This document shows positions 7,157 to 15,041 of a stretch of DNA of 64,000 bases, in pieces. Made by a program: the position numbers and the translations under genes. The notes under the pieces are model-generated. The model did not search any database, was not told the origin of the DNA, and worked only from the letters and a program-made list of their open reading frames with translations. Source of the DNA: DATBLE01 sp963837265 (lineage in GTDB: Bacteria > Actinomycetota > Thermoleophilia > Gaiellales > Gaiellaceae); NCBI GenBank assembly GCA_963837265.1, contig CAWIMQ010000011.1, positions 124,001 through 188,000 of the forward strand, given 5' to 3'. Every line of letters starts with the position of its first letter. Position 1 is the stretch's first letter.

Positions 7157-7705
7157 ATGACCGCGACGACCGCACGGAAGACCGCAGAGGAGCGCCGGGA
7201 GCAGGTTCTCGACGCCGCGCTCGACGTGTTCGCCGAGCACGGGCTCTCGGGCGCGTCGACCGACGAGATCGCCCGCAAGGCCGGCATCTCGCAGCCGTAC
7301 CTCTTTCGGCTCTTTCACACGAAGAAGGAGCTCTTCATCGCCTCGGTGGAGCGTTGCTTCCGGGAGACCCGCGAGACGTTCGAGCGCGCCGCCCGGGGCA
7401 AGTCCGGCGACGAGGCGCTGGAGGCGATGGGCGAGGCCTACGGCGAGCTGATCCGCTCGAACCCGAGCCGGCTGCGCGGCCAGATGCAGGCCTACGCGGC
7501 CTGCGACGACGGCGAGATCTGCGCCGTCGTCCGGCGAGGCTACGGCGAGCTGGTCGACTACGTCCAGCGCGTGTCCGGCGTTCCGGACGAGCGGCTGTCC
7601 GAGTTCTTCGCCCGGGGAATGCTGATCAACGTCGTCGCCTCGATGGACCTGCTCGACGCCGGGGACTCGTGGGCGCAGAAGCTGCTGGCGTTCTGCGAGC
7701 AGTAG
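7157..7705 (+). CDS. TetR-family transcriptional repressor
   Basis: A 182-residue regulator. The N-terminal helix-turn-helix is clear: RREQVLDAALDVFAEHG, then STDEIARKAGISQPYLFRLF with the recognition helix, then KKELFIASVERCF. The C-terminal part is a helical ligand-binding domain. The ATG at 7157 is preferred to the GTG at 7133 because the latter sits inside the promoter spacer and palindrome. The gene lies 60 nt upstream of an efflux pump in the same direction, the standard arrangement for a drug-responsive repressor. A related inverted repeat lies before the pump gene. Confidence 0.87.
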   Translation: MTATTARKTAEERREQVLDAALDVFAEHGLSGASTDEIARKAGISQPYLFRLFHTKKELFIASVERCFRETRETFERAARGKSGDEALEAMGEAYGELIRSNPSRLRGQMQAYAACDDGEICAVVRRGYGELVDYVQRVSGVPDERLSEFFARGMLINVVASMDLLDAGDSWAQKLLAFCEQ

Positions 7706-7733
7706 TCGTGCGTGTTTTTTTCGACATCGACGT

Positions 7734-7760
7734 GAGTAAGCAATCACTACTCAAAGGAGG
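7734..7760 (+). promoter_or_regulatory. Operator-like palindrome and strong Shine-Dalgarno before the efflux gene
   Basis: GAGTAAGCAATCACTACTC (7734-7752) has perfect 5-bp arms GAGTA/TACTC and shares GTGAGT-type sequence with the site before tetR. It is followed by AAAGGAGG (7753-7760), 5 nt from the ATG at 7766, one of the strongest ribosome-binding sites in the window. A bound TetR protein would sit just upstream of the ribosome site. Confidence 0.45.
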
Positions 7761-7765
7761 CTGAG

Positions 7766-9187
7766 ATGAAGGGAGGAACGCCGAGGTCGAGGACGCTCTG
7801 GACGTTCGCCGTCACGTCGCTCGCGCTCGTGATGGTCACCCTGGACAACCTGGTCGTGACCACCGCGCTGCCCGTGATCCGGACCGACCTGCACGCGAGC
7901 ATCGAGGGGCTCGAGTGGACGGTCAACGCCTATACCCTCACCTTCGCCGTCCTGCTCCTCACGGGCGCCGCGCTCGGCGACCGGTTCGGACGCCGGCGGC
8001 TGTTCGCGATCGGGCTCACCCTCTTCACGGGTGCCTCGGCGGCGGCCGCGCTCGCCCCGTCGATCGGCGCGCTCGTCGCCGCGCGCGCGGCCCAGGGAGT
8101 CGGCGGCGCGATCATCACCCCGCTGACGCTGACGATCCTCTCCGCGGCGGTGCCGGCCGAGAAGCGCGGCGTCGCGCTCGGCGCCTGGGGCGGGATCGGC
8201 GGCCTCGCGGTCGCGCTCGGCCCGCTCGTCGGCGGCGCCGTCGTGTCCGGCCTCTCGTGGCAGTGGATCTTCTGGATCAACGTCCCGATCGGGCTCGCCC
8301 TGATCCCGCTGGCGCTGCGGCGGCTCGACGAGACGCGCGGCGCGTCCGACCGGCTCGACCTTCCCGGCCTGGGCCTGGCGAGCACCGGCCTGCTCGGGAT
8401 CGTCTGGGGTCTGGTCCGGGGGAACGGCCAGGGCTGGACGAGCCCGGAGATCGTGCTCGCGCTCGCCGCGGGCGCGGTCCTCGTCGCCCTGTTCGCGCTC
8501 TGGGAGCTGCGCACCCGGACGCCGATGCTGCCGATGCGCTTCTTCCGGAACCGCACGTTCGCGCTGACGAACGTCGCGTCGCTCCTGATGTTCTTCGGGA
8601 TGTTCGGCTCGATCTTCCTGCTCGCGCAGTTCTTCCAGACCGTGCAGGGCTACTCGCCCTTCGGCTCCGGGCTCAGGATCCTGCCCTGGACGGCCATGCC
8701 GATCTTCGTCGCCCCGATCGCGGGCGCGCTCTCCGACCGGATCGGCGGGCGGCCGCTGATGGCGCTCGGGCTGGCGCTGCAGGCGACCGGCCTCGGCTGG
8801 ATGGCGGCGATCGGCTCGCCGACGACGCCGTACGGCTCGTTCGTCGCCCCGTTCGTGATCTCGGGGATCGGCATGGCGCTCTTCTTCGCCCCGGTCGCGA
8901 ACGTCGTGCTCTCCGCCGTGAGGCCGGAGGAGGAGGGCCAGGCCTCGGGCGCGAACAACGCGATCCGCGAGCTCGGCGGCGTCTTCGGCGTCGCGGTGCT
9001 CGCCTCGATCTTCTCCCACTACGGCGGGTACGGCTCTGCGGAGACCTTCTCGAACGGCATGAACGCCGCCGTGTACGTCGGCGCCGCGATCGTGGCGCTG
9101 GGCGCTCTGGCCGCCTTCCTGATCCCGCGGCGCCGCAGGCCCGCCGAGGTGGAGGTGCTCCGGCCCGTTTTCGACGAGGCGGCGTAG
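7766..9187 (+). CDS. EmrB/QacA-type MFS drug efflux transporter
   Basis: A 473-residue membrane protein with about 14 hydrophobic segments (DHA2 family of proton-coupled drug exporters). Markers are LDNLVVTTALPVI in the first helix (motif D1), GDRFGRRRLF in the cytoplasmic loop after helix 2 (motif A), and GPLVGGAVVSGLSWQWIFWINVP (motif C region of helix 5). It probably exports amphipathic toxicants under control of the upstream TetR protein. It is the only module in the window with no obvious link to glycan synthesis apart from vapBC, and may be a separate insertion between two parts of the locus. Confidence 0.88.
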   Translation: MKGGTPRSRTLWTFAVTSLALVMVTLDNLVVTTALPVIRTDLHASIEGLEWTVNAYTLTFAVLLLTGAALGDRFGRRRLFAIGLTLFTGASAAAALAPSIGALVAARAAQGVGGAIITPLTLTILSAAVPAEKRGVALGAWGGIGGLAVALGPLVGGAVVSGLSWQWIFWINVPIGLALIPLALRRLDETRGASDRLDLPGLGLASTGLLGIVWGLVRGNGQGWTSPEIVLALAAGAVLVALFALWELRTRTPMLPMRFFRNRTFALTNVASLLMFFGMFGSIFLLAQFFQTVQGYSPFGSGLRILPWTAMPIFVAPIAGALSDRIGGRPLMALGLALQATGLGWMAAIGSPTTPYGSFVAPFVISGIGMALFFAPVANVVLSAVRPEEEGQASGANNAIRELGGVFGVAVLASIFSHYGGYGSAETFSNGMNAAVYVGAAIVALGALAAFLIPRRRRPAEVEVLRPVFDEAA

Positions 9188-9211
9188 GTCACCGGCAGAC
9201 GAGCAGGAGGC

Positions 9212-9245
9212 GCAGGGACAGTCCCCGGCCGGGGACTGTCCCTGC
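9212..9245. terminator. Perfect 34-bp palindrome after the efflux gene
   Basis: The arm GCAGGGACAGTCCCCGG (9212-9228) is followed at once by its exact reverse complement (9229-9245), with no loop. It lies 24 nt after the transporter stop, and no T-run follows. It may act as a U-less terminator or belong to a palindromic repeat family. Confidence 0.5.
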
Positions 9246-9305
9246 CCGGAGCGGCGCGGCACAGCGTCCCGTCCCCGAAGCTTCTGTAAGTTCCGCGTCA
9301 GGAAC

Positions 9306-10268
9306 GTGGGACAGGCAGACGTCTCCTCACTCGACGAGGCCCGCGGCGAGCCCGCAGCTCGCCTCGAGCTGTCGGTCGTCGTCACCGTCTTCAACGAGGC
9401 GGCGTCGCTGGAGGAGCTGTACCGCCGCACGATCGCCGCGCTCGGCGGCCGCGACTTCGAGCTGATCTTTGTCGACGACGGCTCCACGGACGAGTCGTTC
9501 GCGCTCGTCGAGCGGCTGCACGCGGCCGATGCGCGCGTACGGGGCGTCAAGCTGAAGCGCAACTTCGGCCAGCATCCGGCGATGCACGCCGGTCTCGCCC
9601 GATCCCGGGGCGCGATCGTCGCCACCATGGACAGCGACCTCCAGAACCTCCCGGAGGACCTGCCCAGGCTCCTAGCCGCGGTCGAGGGCGGCGTGGACGT
9701 CGCCAGCGGCCGCCGGGCCGCCCGGCGGGACTCGTGGGGCCGGACGCTTCCGTCGCGGCTGATCAACGGGATGCTCCGTCGCTTCACGGGTGTGGCGATC
9801 TCCGACTTCGGCTGTGCGTTCAACGCGTACCGGCGAGAGGCGCTCGAGCCCGTGCTGGACGCGATCGGCAAGCAGAAGTTCACGAAGGCGCTCGTCCTCT
9901 CCACCGGTGCGAGCGTGGTCGAGGTCGACGTGGGCCACGCGGCCCGGGCGGGCGCCTCCCGCTACTCGCCCCTCCGCCTCGCCCGCACCGCCCTCCACGT
10001 CCTCGCCGGCTTCTGGCCGCAGCCGATCCAGTGGATCGGGCTCGCCCTGGGGACGATCTGCACGCTCGGAGCGGCTGCGCTCGGCTGCTACGGGGTCGCC
10101 TACTGGGTCGGGAACGCGAACTTCCCGGGCCCGCTCTTCGGCGGCGTCGCGATCCTCTTCGTGCTCGGAGTCCAGGGCTTCATCCTCGCCCTCGTCGGCG
10201 AGTACCTCGGTCGCATCCAGCGGGACGTCTCCGGCCGGCCCCTCTATACGGTCGACAGAGAGGTGTAA
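9306..10268 (+). CDS. GT2 glycosyltransferase of the GtrB/dolichol-phosphate-mannose-synthase type
   Basis: A 320-residue protein with a cytoplasmic GT-A domain: SVVVTVFNE at 23-31, FVDDGSTDES near 55-64, and the metal-binding D109-S-D111 in TMDSDLQNLPEDL. Two C-terminal membrane helices follow (about 239-265 and 273-297), then the EYLGRIQ closing motif. Relatives charge undecaprenyl phosphate with a single sugar that serves as donor outside the cell. The GTG at 9306 is preceded by AGGA and a TAAGTT box at 9287-9292. It could supply a lipid-linked donor to the large membrane protein at 15888-17936. Confidence 0.86.
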   Translation: MGQADVSSLDEARGEPAARLELSVVVTVFNEAASLEELYRRTIAALGGRDFELIFVDDGSTDESFALVERLHAADARVRGVKLKRNFGQHPAMHAGLARSRGAIVATMDSDLQNLPEDLPRLLAAVEGGVDVASGRRAARRDSWGRTLPSRLINGMLRRFTGVAISDFGCAFNAYRREALEPVLDAIGKQKFTKALVLSTGASVVEVDVGHAARAGASRYSPLRLARTALHVLAGFWPQPIQWIGLALGTICTLGAAALGCYGVAYWVGNANFPGPLFGGVAILFVLGVQGFILALVGEYLGRIQRDVSGRPLYTVDREV

Positions 10269-10417
10269 GGCGGCCGAGAGCTCCCGCGGCCGCAGAGCCG
10301 AGACGCTCGAGAGCTTGGCCCCTCCAGACCTCGTCGTCCCGCAGGGCGCTCGCCGCCCGGCCCGGGCGAATCCGCCGACGTGCAGGACGACCTGCGAGCG
10401 GCCAGGTCCCGCGGCGA

Positions 10418-10544
10418 CACGTCCGGTGCCTGGCACTCGGACTGTGACGTTTCGGGGTCGGTTCTTCCACCGGTAGTGCCTGGCACTCGGACTGTGACGT
10501 TTCGGGGTCGGTTCTTCCACCGGTAGTGCCTGGCACCGGACGTG
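10418..10544. repeat. Inverted-repeat-bounded element with a 50-bp tandem repeat
   Basis: The 308-bp gap between the GT2 gene and the dehydratase gene contains no ORF of note but holds this element. CACGTCCGGTGCC at 10418-10430 and its exact complement GGCACCGGACGTG at 10532-10544 form the ends. Inside, two identical 50-bp units run 10426-10475 and 10476-10525, each opening with the palindrome GTGCCTGGCAC, which occurs a third time at 10526-10536. No coding potential. It resembles a small non-autonomous or REP-type element. Confidence 0.75.
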
Positions 10545-10564
10545 ACGGGAAGAGCCGGGGCGAT

Positions 10565-10570
10565 TAACGT
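10565..10570 (+). promoter_or_regulatory. -10 box of the 4,6-dehydratase gene
   Basis: TAACGT ends 6 nt before the ATG at 10577 with no Shine-Dalgarno sequence, so transcription should start at or next to the start codon (leaderless). The same TAACGT box precedes the gene at 36319. Confidence 0.4.
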
Positions 10571-10576
10571 TCGCGC

Positions 10577-11578
10577 ATGGGCGCCAAGCGCATCCTCGTC
10601 ACCGGCGGCGCGGGGTTCATCTCCTCGAGCTTCGTCCACCACCTGCTCGCGGCGACCCCGTACGAGGTCGTCTCGCTCGACGCGCTCACGTACGCCGGCA
10701 ACCTCGAGAACCTCGCCGACGTGATCGCGCACCCGCGGCTCTCGTTCGTGCACGGCGACATCCGCGACCGCGATCTCGTCCGGGACGTCGTCTCCGGCGT
10801 CGACGTGATCGTCAACGCAGCCGCCGAGTCGCACGTCGAGAAGTCGATCCAGGAGGGCGCGTCCGAGTTCGTCACCACCAACGTGGAGGGGACGCAGATC
10901 CTCCTCGACGCGATCCGCGAGACCCCGGTCGACCGGTTCGTCCTGATCTCGTCGAGCGAGGTGTACGGAACCGCCGAGTACGAACCGATGGACGAGGAGC
11001 ACCCGCTCAACCCGCGCAGCCCGTATGCCGCGACCAAGGCGGGCGCCGACCGGCTGGCCTTCAGCTACTTCGTCACGTACGGGCTCCCGATCGTGATCGT
11101 TCGGCCGTTCAACAACTACGGGCCGCGCCAGCACCCGGAGAAAGTAGTCCCGCGCTTCATCACCCAGGCCCTCGCCGGCGAGCCGCTGACGATTCACGGC
11201 GACGGTCACGCGAGTCGCGACTGGCTGTTCGTCGGCGACGACGCCGAGGCGATCGAGGCGGTGATCGCGGCCGACCTGGACGCGCTCGCCGGCGAGGTGG
11301 TGAACGTCGCCACGGGCGTCGACATCTCCGTCTCGCAGATCGCCGACGCTGTTCTCGACGTGCTCGGCAGGCCCGCCTCGCTGAAGACGCACGTCCCCGA
11401 GCGGCCCGGGCAGGTCGACCGCCACATCGGCTCCACGGAGAAGGCGGAGCGGCTGCTCGGGTGGCGTGCACGGACGTCGTTCGAGGACGGGCTTGCGCGC
11501 ACCGTCGAGTGGTATCGCGAGAATGACGGCTGGTGGCGCGGAATCCGGAAGCGAAGCGAGCCCGTCTTCTCGTCCTAG
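10577..11578 (+). CDS. Nucleotide-sugar 4,6-dehydratase-like enzyme
   Basis: A 333-residue extended SDR resembling RmlB and LegB. GGAGFI at 10-15 binds NAD, Y150-x-x-x-K154 is in SPYAATKAG, and VRPFNNYGPRQHPEKVVPRF and HASRDWLFVGDD are typical of 4,6-dehydratases. RmlB has T-D-E at the active site; here the segment is S125-S-S-E-V-Y-G, keeping the glutamate (E128) but replacing the aspartate with S127. It should convert an NDP-hexose to the 4-keto-6-deoxy form. It is followed by ATP-grasp and aminotransferase genes with overlapping ends, so the three probably make a 4-amino-4,6-dideoxy sugar or nonulosonate precursor. Confidence 0.82.
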   Translation: MGAKRILVTGGAGFISSSFVHHLLAATPYEVVSLDALTYAGNLENLADVIAHPRLSFVHGDIRDRDLVRDVVSGVDVIVNAAAESHVEKSIQEGASEFVTTNVEGTQILLDAIRETPVDRFVLISSSEVYGTAEYEPMDEEHPLNPRSPYAATKAGADRLAFSYFVTYGLPIVIVRPFNNYGPRQHPEKVVPRFITQALAGEPLTIHGDGHASRDWLFVGDDAEAIEAVIAADLDALAGEVVNVATGVDISVSQIADAVLDVLGRPASLKTHVPERPGQVDRHIGSTEKAERLLGWRARTSFEDGLARTVEWYRENDGWWRGIRKRSEPVFSS

Positions 11579-12777
11579 GCGCGGGGCCGGGACAGCTCGG
11601 CCTCCTCGAAGCCGCCCGCGACCGCGGCCTCTTCGTCATCGCCGTCGACCGCAACCCGGCGGCTCCCGGCTTCCGGTTCGCCGACCGCCGGGCGATCATC
11701 TCCGTCGAGGACGAGCCCCAGATCGACCGGCTCGCCGGCGCCGAGCACGTGAGCGGCCTCGTCGCGCCGGGGATCGACTGGCCGGTTGCGATCGCGGCCC
11801 GGATCGCCGAGCGGCTCGCCCTCCCACACCCGATCGACCCGGCCGCGGCCGTGCTCGCGACCTCGAAGCTGCGCCAGCGTGAACGCTTCGCCGAGGCCGG
11901 CGTGCTCCATCCTCGCCACGTGGTCTGCGCGGCGGTCGAGGAGGCGGCCGCGGCCGCGGCGGACTTCGGCTACCCGTGCGTGGTCAAGGCGCCCGACCGC
12001 CAGGGCCAGAAGGGGTTGGTCCTCGCCCGGGCCCCGGAGCGGCTGGAGGCCGCGTTCGCGCTCGCCCTCGGGGAGTCCCGCTCGCACGTGGTGCTGGTCG
12101 AGGAGCTCGTGCCCGGCCGCGAGGTGACCGTCAACGCGTTCTCGGTCGGCGGGTCGTTCACCCCGCTGACCGTCACCGACCGCGTCGTCGCCGAGCCGCC
12201 CGCCTTCGGGGTCGCGCTCGCGCACGTCTGGCCGAGCTCGCTCTCGTCCGCCGAGGTGGGCGCCGCCGTGCGCGCGGCCGGGGAGGCGGCCCGCGCGCTC
12301 GGCATCCGCGAGGGGCCGACCTACACGCAGGTGGTCGTCGGCGAGCGGGGAGCGTACGTCGTCGAGCTGGCCGCCCGCGTCGGCGGCGGCCACGACGCCG
12401 AGCTCTGCCACGCCGCCCTGGGCGTCGACCTGAACGGGCTGGCCCTGTCGGCTGCGTTCGGGGAGCCGGTCGAGGAAGAGCAGCTTCGGCCCGTCGAGCG
12501 GGCCGGAGGAGCCTGCGTCCGGTTCCTCGTCCCCGCGCCCGGGGAGCTGGTCGAGATCGCCGGGGTCGACGATGCCAGGGCGGTCGAGGGAGTCGCCTGG
12601 GTGCGGGTCTACCCGGAGGTCGGAGACGTGCTCGGCCCCCTGCGCCGCGGGTCGGATCGGGCAGGAGCCGTGCTGGCCGCCGGCCGCAGCCGCGACGAGG
12701 CCGTAGAGCGTGCTGGGCGGGCGGCGGACTGCGTACGCTTCGTCGTTGCGAATGCCCCCGCCGAAGCTATCGTCTAG
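11533..12777 (+). CDS. ATP-grasp ligase, second copy
   Basis: A 414-residue ATP-grasp protein related to the one at 3452-4657. The N-terminal Rossmann part reads ARLLVLGAGPGQLGLLEAARDRGLFVIAVDRNP, shown here in pieces; the ATP lysine lies in YPCVVKAPDRQGQKGLVLA, and the Mg2+ ligands in VVELAARVGGGHDAEL. The GTG start at 11533 overlaps the dehydratase gene by 46 bp. The chemistry expected is ATP-driven amide formation. Its place between a 4,6-dehydratase and an aminotransferase suggests it acylates the new sugar amine with a small acid or amino acid, a step that is usually done by a CoA-dependent acyltransferase; this is inference. Confidence 0.78.
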   Translation: MARNPEAKRARLLVLGAGPGQLGLLEAARDRGLFVIAVDRNPAAPGFRFADRRAIISVEDEPQIDRLAGAEHVSGLVAPGIDWPVAIAARIAERLALPHPIDPAAAVLATSKLRQRERFAEAGVLHPRHVVCAAVEEAAAAAADFGYPCVVKAPDRQGQKGLVLARAPERLEAAFALALGESRSHVVLVEELVPGREVTVNAFSVGGSFTPLTVTDRVVAEPPAFGVALAHVWPSSLSSAEVGAAVRAAGEAARALGIREGPTYTQVVVGERGAYVVELAARVGGGHDAELCHAALGVDLNGLALSAAFGEPVEEEQLRPVERAGGACVRFLVPAPGELVEIAGVDDARAVEGVAWVRVYPEVGDVLGPLRRGSDRAGAVLAAGRSRDEAVERAGRAADCVRFVVANAPAEAIV

Positions 12778-13891
12778 GAGATCGACCTTCCTCGGCTTCC
12801 AGCCGCCCGCCGTCGGCGACGACGAGATCGCCGCGGTCGCAGAGGCGATCCGCTCCGGCTGGCTGACCACCGGGCCGCGCGCGGAGGAGCTCGAGCGCCG
12901 CTTCGCCCGGTATGCGGGCGCGAGGCACGCGCTCGCCGTGTCCTCCGGGACCGCGGCGATGCATCTCGCGCTCGTCGCCCTCGGGATCGGGCCGGGGGAC
13001 GAGGTGATCACCACCCCGATCACGTGGCCGGCGACCGCGAACGTGATCGTCCACACGGGCGCGACGCCCGTCTTCGCGGACGTGCGCGACGACACGCTGA
13101 ACGTCGACCCGGAGCGGGTCGCCGAGCTCGTCACCGCGCAGACGAAGGCGATCCTCCCGGTGCACCTGTACGGCCAGCCGGCCGACCTCGAGCCGATCTG
13201 GGCGCTCGGCCTGCCCGTGGTCGAGGACGCCGCCCATGCCGCGGAGAGCGAGTACCGGGGCCGCAAGATCGGCGGCCTCTCCGACGCCACCTGCTTCTCC
13301 CTCTACGCGACCAAGTCGATCGCCGCCGGCGAGGGCGGGCTCGTGACCACCAACCGCGACGATCTCGCCGAGCGCGTTCGCGCGCTGACGATCATGCGCC
13401 GAGGCCACGGGGCCCTCTACGACATCGCCGTCCCCGGCTACAAGGCGAACCTCTCCGACGTCCTCGCCTCGATCGCGCTCTGCCAGCTCGACAAGGTCGA
13501 GCGCCACCGTGCGCTGCGGTCGAGGCAGGTCGAGCTGTACGACGAGGCGATCGCCGGTCTCGACGGGATCGAGGCGGTCGGGCGCGACCCGCGCGACCTC
13601 CACGCGCACCACCTCTATCCGGTGCGGGTCGACCCGGCCCGAGCGGGAGCGACCCGCGACGCCTACCGCCTGGCGCTCGCGGAGGAGAACATCGGCACGA
13701 GCGTCCACTTCCTGCCCGTGCACCTGCTGACCGCCTATCGCGACCGCTTCCCCGACCGGCCCCCGCTGCCGGTCGCCGAGCGCGCCGGGGCCGAGCTTCT
13801 CTCCCTGCCGCTCTCGCCCGCTCACTCGGAAGGCGACATCGAGGACGCGATCGAGGCACTCCGCCGCGTGCATGCCTCGTTCACGGCATGA
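12752..13891 (+). CDS. DegT/DnrJ/EryC1-type aminotransferase (ArnB/PseC-like)
   Basis: A 379-residue PLP enzyme. SGWLTTGPRAEELERRFA, SSGTAAMHLALVALGIGPGD and TPITWPATANVIV are hallmark segments of the ArnB/PseC/LegC group; K188 in YATKSIAAGEGGLVTT binds PLP and D159 in VEDAAHAAESEYRG contacts the ring nitrogen. It aminates C4 of a 4-keto sugar nucleotide. The ATG at 12752 overlaps the ATP-grasp gene by 26 bp; no better start lies downstream. With the upstream dehydratase it would complete a 4-amino-4,6-dideoxyhexose pathway, a possible precursor of the nonulosonic acids implied by the NeuB genes. Confidence 0.87.
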   Translation: MPPPKLSSRRSTFLGFQPPAVGDDEIAAVAEAIRSGWLTTGPRAEELERRFARYAGARHALAVSSGTAAMHLALVALGIGPGDEVITTPITWPATANVIVHTGATPVFADVRDDTLNVDPERVAELVTAQTKAILPVHLYGQPADLEPIWALGLPVVEDAAHAAESEYRGRKIGGLSDATCFSLYATKSIAAGEGGLVTTNRDDLAERVRALTIMRRGHGALYDIAVPGYKANLSDVLASIALCQLDKVERHRALRSRQVELYDEAIAGLDGIEAVGRDPRDLHAHHLYPVRVDPARAGATRDAYRLALAEENIGTSVHFLPVHLLTAYRDRFPDRPPLPVAERAGAELLSLPLSPAHSEGDIEDAIEALRRVHASFTA

Positions 13892-13978
13892 GGTCGCTCC
13901 CCGACGGATCGCTCCCGTGGAGGGCCACGTGGCCGAAACCCTGCTCCAGGTACGGGCTTCCTTCGCGAGGGAGGGGGA

Positions 13979-14007
13979 ATCCGGGGGAACCATGGGTTTC
14001 CGCGGAT
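13979..14007. repeat. Imperfect 29-bp palindrome with GGGGAACC core
   Basis: ATCCG...CGGAT arms enclose GGGGGAACC and GGGTTTCC. Similar GAACCC/GGGTTC palindromes occur at 17943-17956 and 37448-37472, always in intergenic DNA, so this is likely one member of a dispersed palindromic family. The 160-bp gap around it shows nothing else. Confidence 0.4.
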
Positions 14008-14054
14008 GCGACCCCCACGGTTCCCCGCGGCTCCCTCCACGCTCATCGACCGCA

Positions 14055-15041
14055 ATGCGGGCGATGAGGCGGCGCGTGATCCGGGTCGGGGCGACGCTCG
14101 TCGTCACCGGCCTCTGCGCCGCCTACATCCTCTGGAAGATCGACGTCGGCAAGACGGTCGACGTCCTCCGCGATGCCAGCCTGCCGTACTTCTTCGGTGC
14201 GGTCGGGATCATGGTGGTCACCGTGTTCCCGATGGCGTGGCGCTGGCGGCAGCTGCTCGCCGGCCGCGGGATCCACGACCGCCTCGGCTGGCTGACCCGC
14301 GCGTACTTCACCGCCTACACGGCGGGCCAGGTGCTCCCGACCTCGATCGGCGGCGACGCGATGCGCATCTTCGAGACGACCCGCCGCCATCCCGGCCGGG
14401 GTGGGCCGGTCGCCGGCTCGGTGCTGCTCGAGCGCGCGCTCGGCGGTTCGGCGACGCTCGCCCTGGCCGCGATCGGCTTCGTCCTCGCGATCGGGCGGTA
14501 CGACGTCGGCGCGTACCTCTGGGTCGAGCTCGGCTTCGTCGTCGCGACGGTCGTCGCCGGGGTCGTGCTGTTCTCGCGGCGAATGCGTGGGCCGCTCGCA
14601 CGGACGGTCCCGCTCGCCCGGCGGCTACGGGTCGAGCGGCCGCTGCGCGCCGTGTACGAGGGCATCCACGCCTACCGCGGCCATCCGTGGCTGCTCGCCG
14701 GCGTGGCCGTGCTCACCCTCGGGATCCAGGCCGTACGCGTGCTGGCAATCTGGCTCGCGGCGAGAGCGGTCGGGGTCGAGCTCTCGCCACGCGTCTACTA
14801 CGTGATGGGGCCCCTGCTCTTCCTCGTCATGCTCGTCCCGTTCACGATCAACGGGCTCGCCGTGCGCGAGGCGTTCTTCGTCAGCTTCCTCGGCAAGCTC
14901 CACGTCGGCGCCGACCCGGCGTTCGCGACCGGGTTCCTGTTCTTCGTGGTCACGATCGCGCTCTCGCTTCCCGGCGCGGGGATCCTCGCCTGGGAGGGGC
15001 TACGCGGGTCGGCACCGCCCCGGCTCGAGCGCAGTGGCTGA
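14055..15041 (+). CDS. LPG-synthase-TM/UPF0104 family membrane protein (flippase-like)
   Basis: A 328-residue polytopic membrane protein with about eight hydrophobic segments. LWKIDVGKTVDVLRDASLPYF after the first helix, MAWRWRQLLAGRGI, AYFTAYTAGQVLPTSIGGDAMR and the closing PFTINGLAVREAFFVSF are the conserved pattern of the lysylphosphatidylglycerol-synthase membrane domain. Stand-alone members in glycan loci are thought to help flip lipid-linked sugars. The ATG at 14055 begins just before the first helix; the longer frame upstream is repeat sequence. It overlaps the next GT2 gene by 8 bp. Confidence 0.82.
   Translation: MRAMRRRVIRVGATLVVTGLCAAYILWKIDVGKTVDVLRDASLPYFFGAVGIMVVTVFPMAWRWRQLLAGRGIHDRLGWLTRAYFTAYTAGQVLPTSIGGDAMRIFETTRRHPGRGGPVAGSVLLERALGGSATLALAAIGFVLAIGRYDVGAYLWVELGFVVATVVAGVVLFSRRMRGPLARTVPLARRLRVERPLRAVYEGIHAYRGHPWLLAGVAVLTLGIQAVRVLAIWLAARAVGVELSPRVYYVMGPLLFLVMLVPFTINGLAVREAFFVSFLGKLHVGADPAFATGFLFFVVTIALSLPGAGILAWEGLRGSAPPRLERSG

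Noticed and set aside
10426..10536. CRISPR array
   Set aside because: The 50-bp units are directly abutting without unique spacers, and no cas gene is present.
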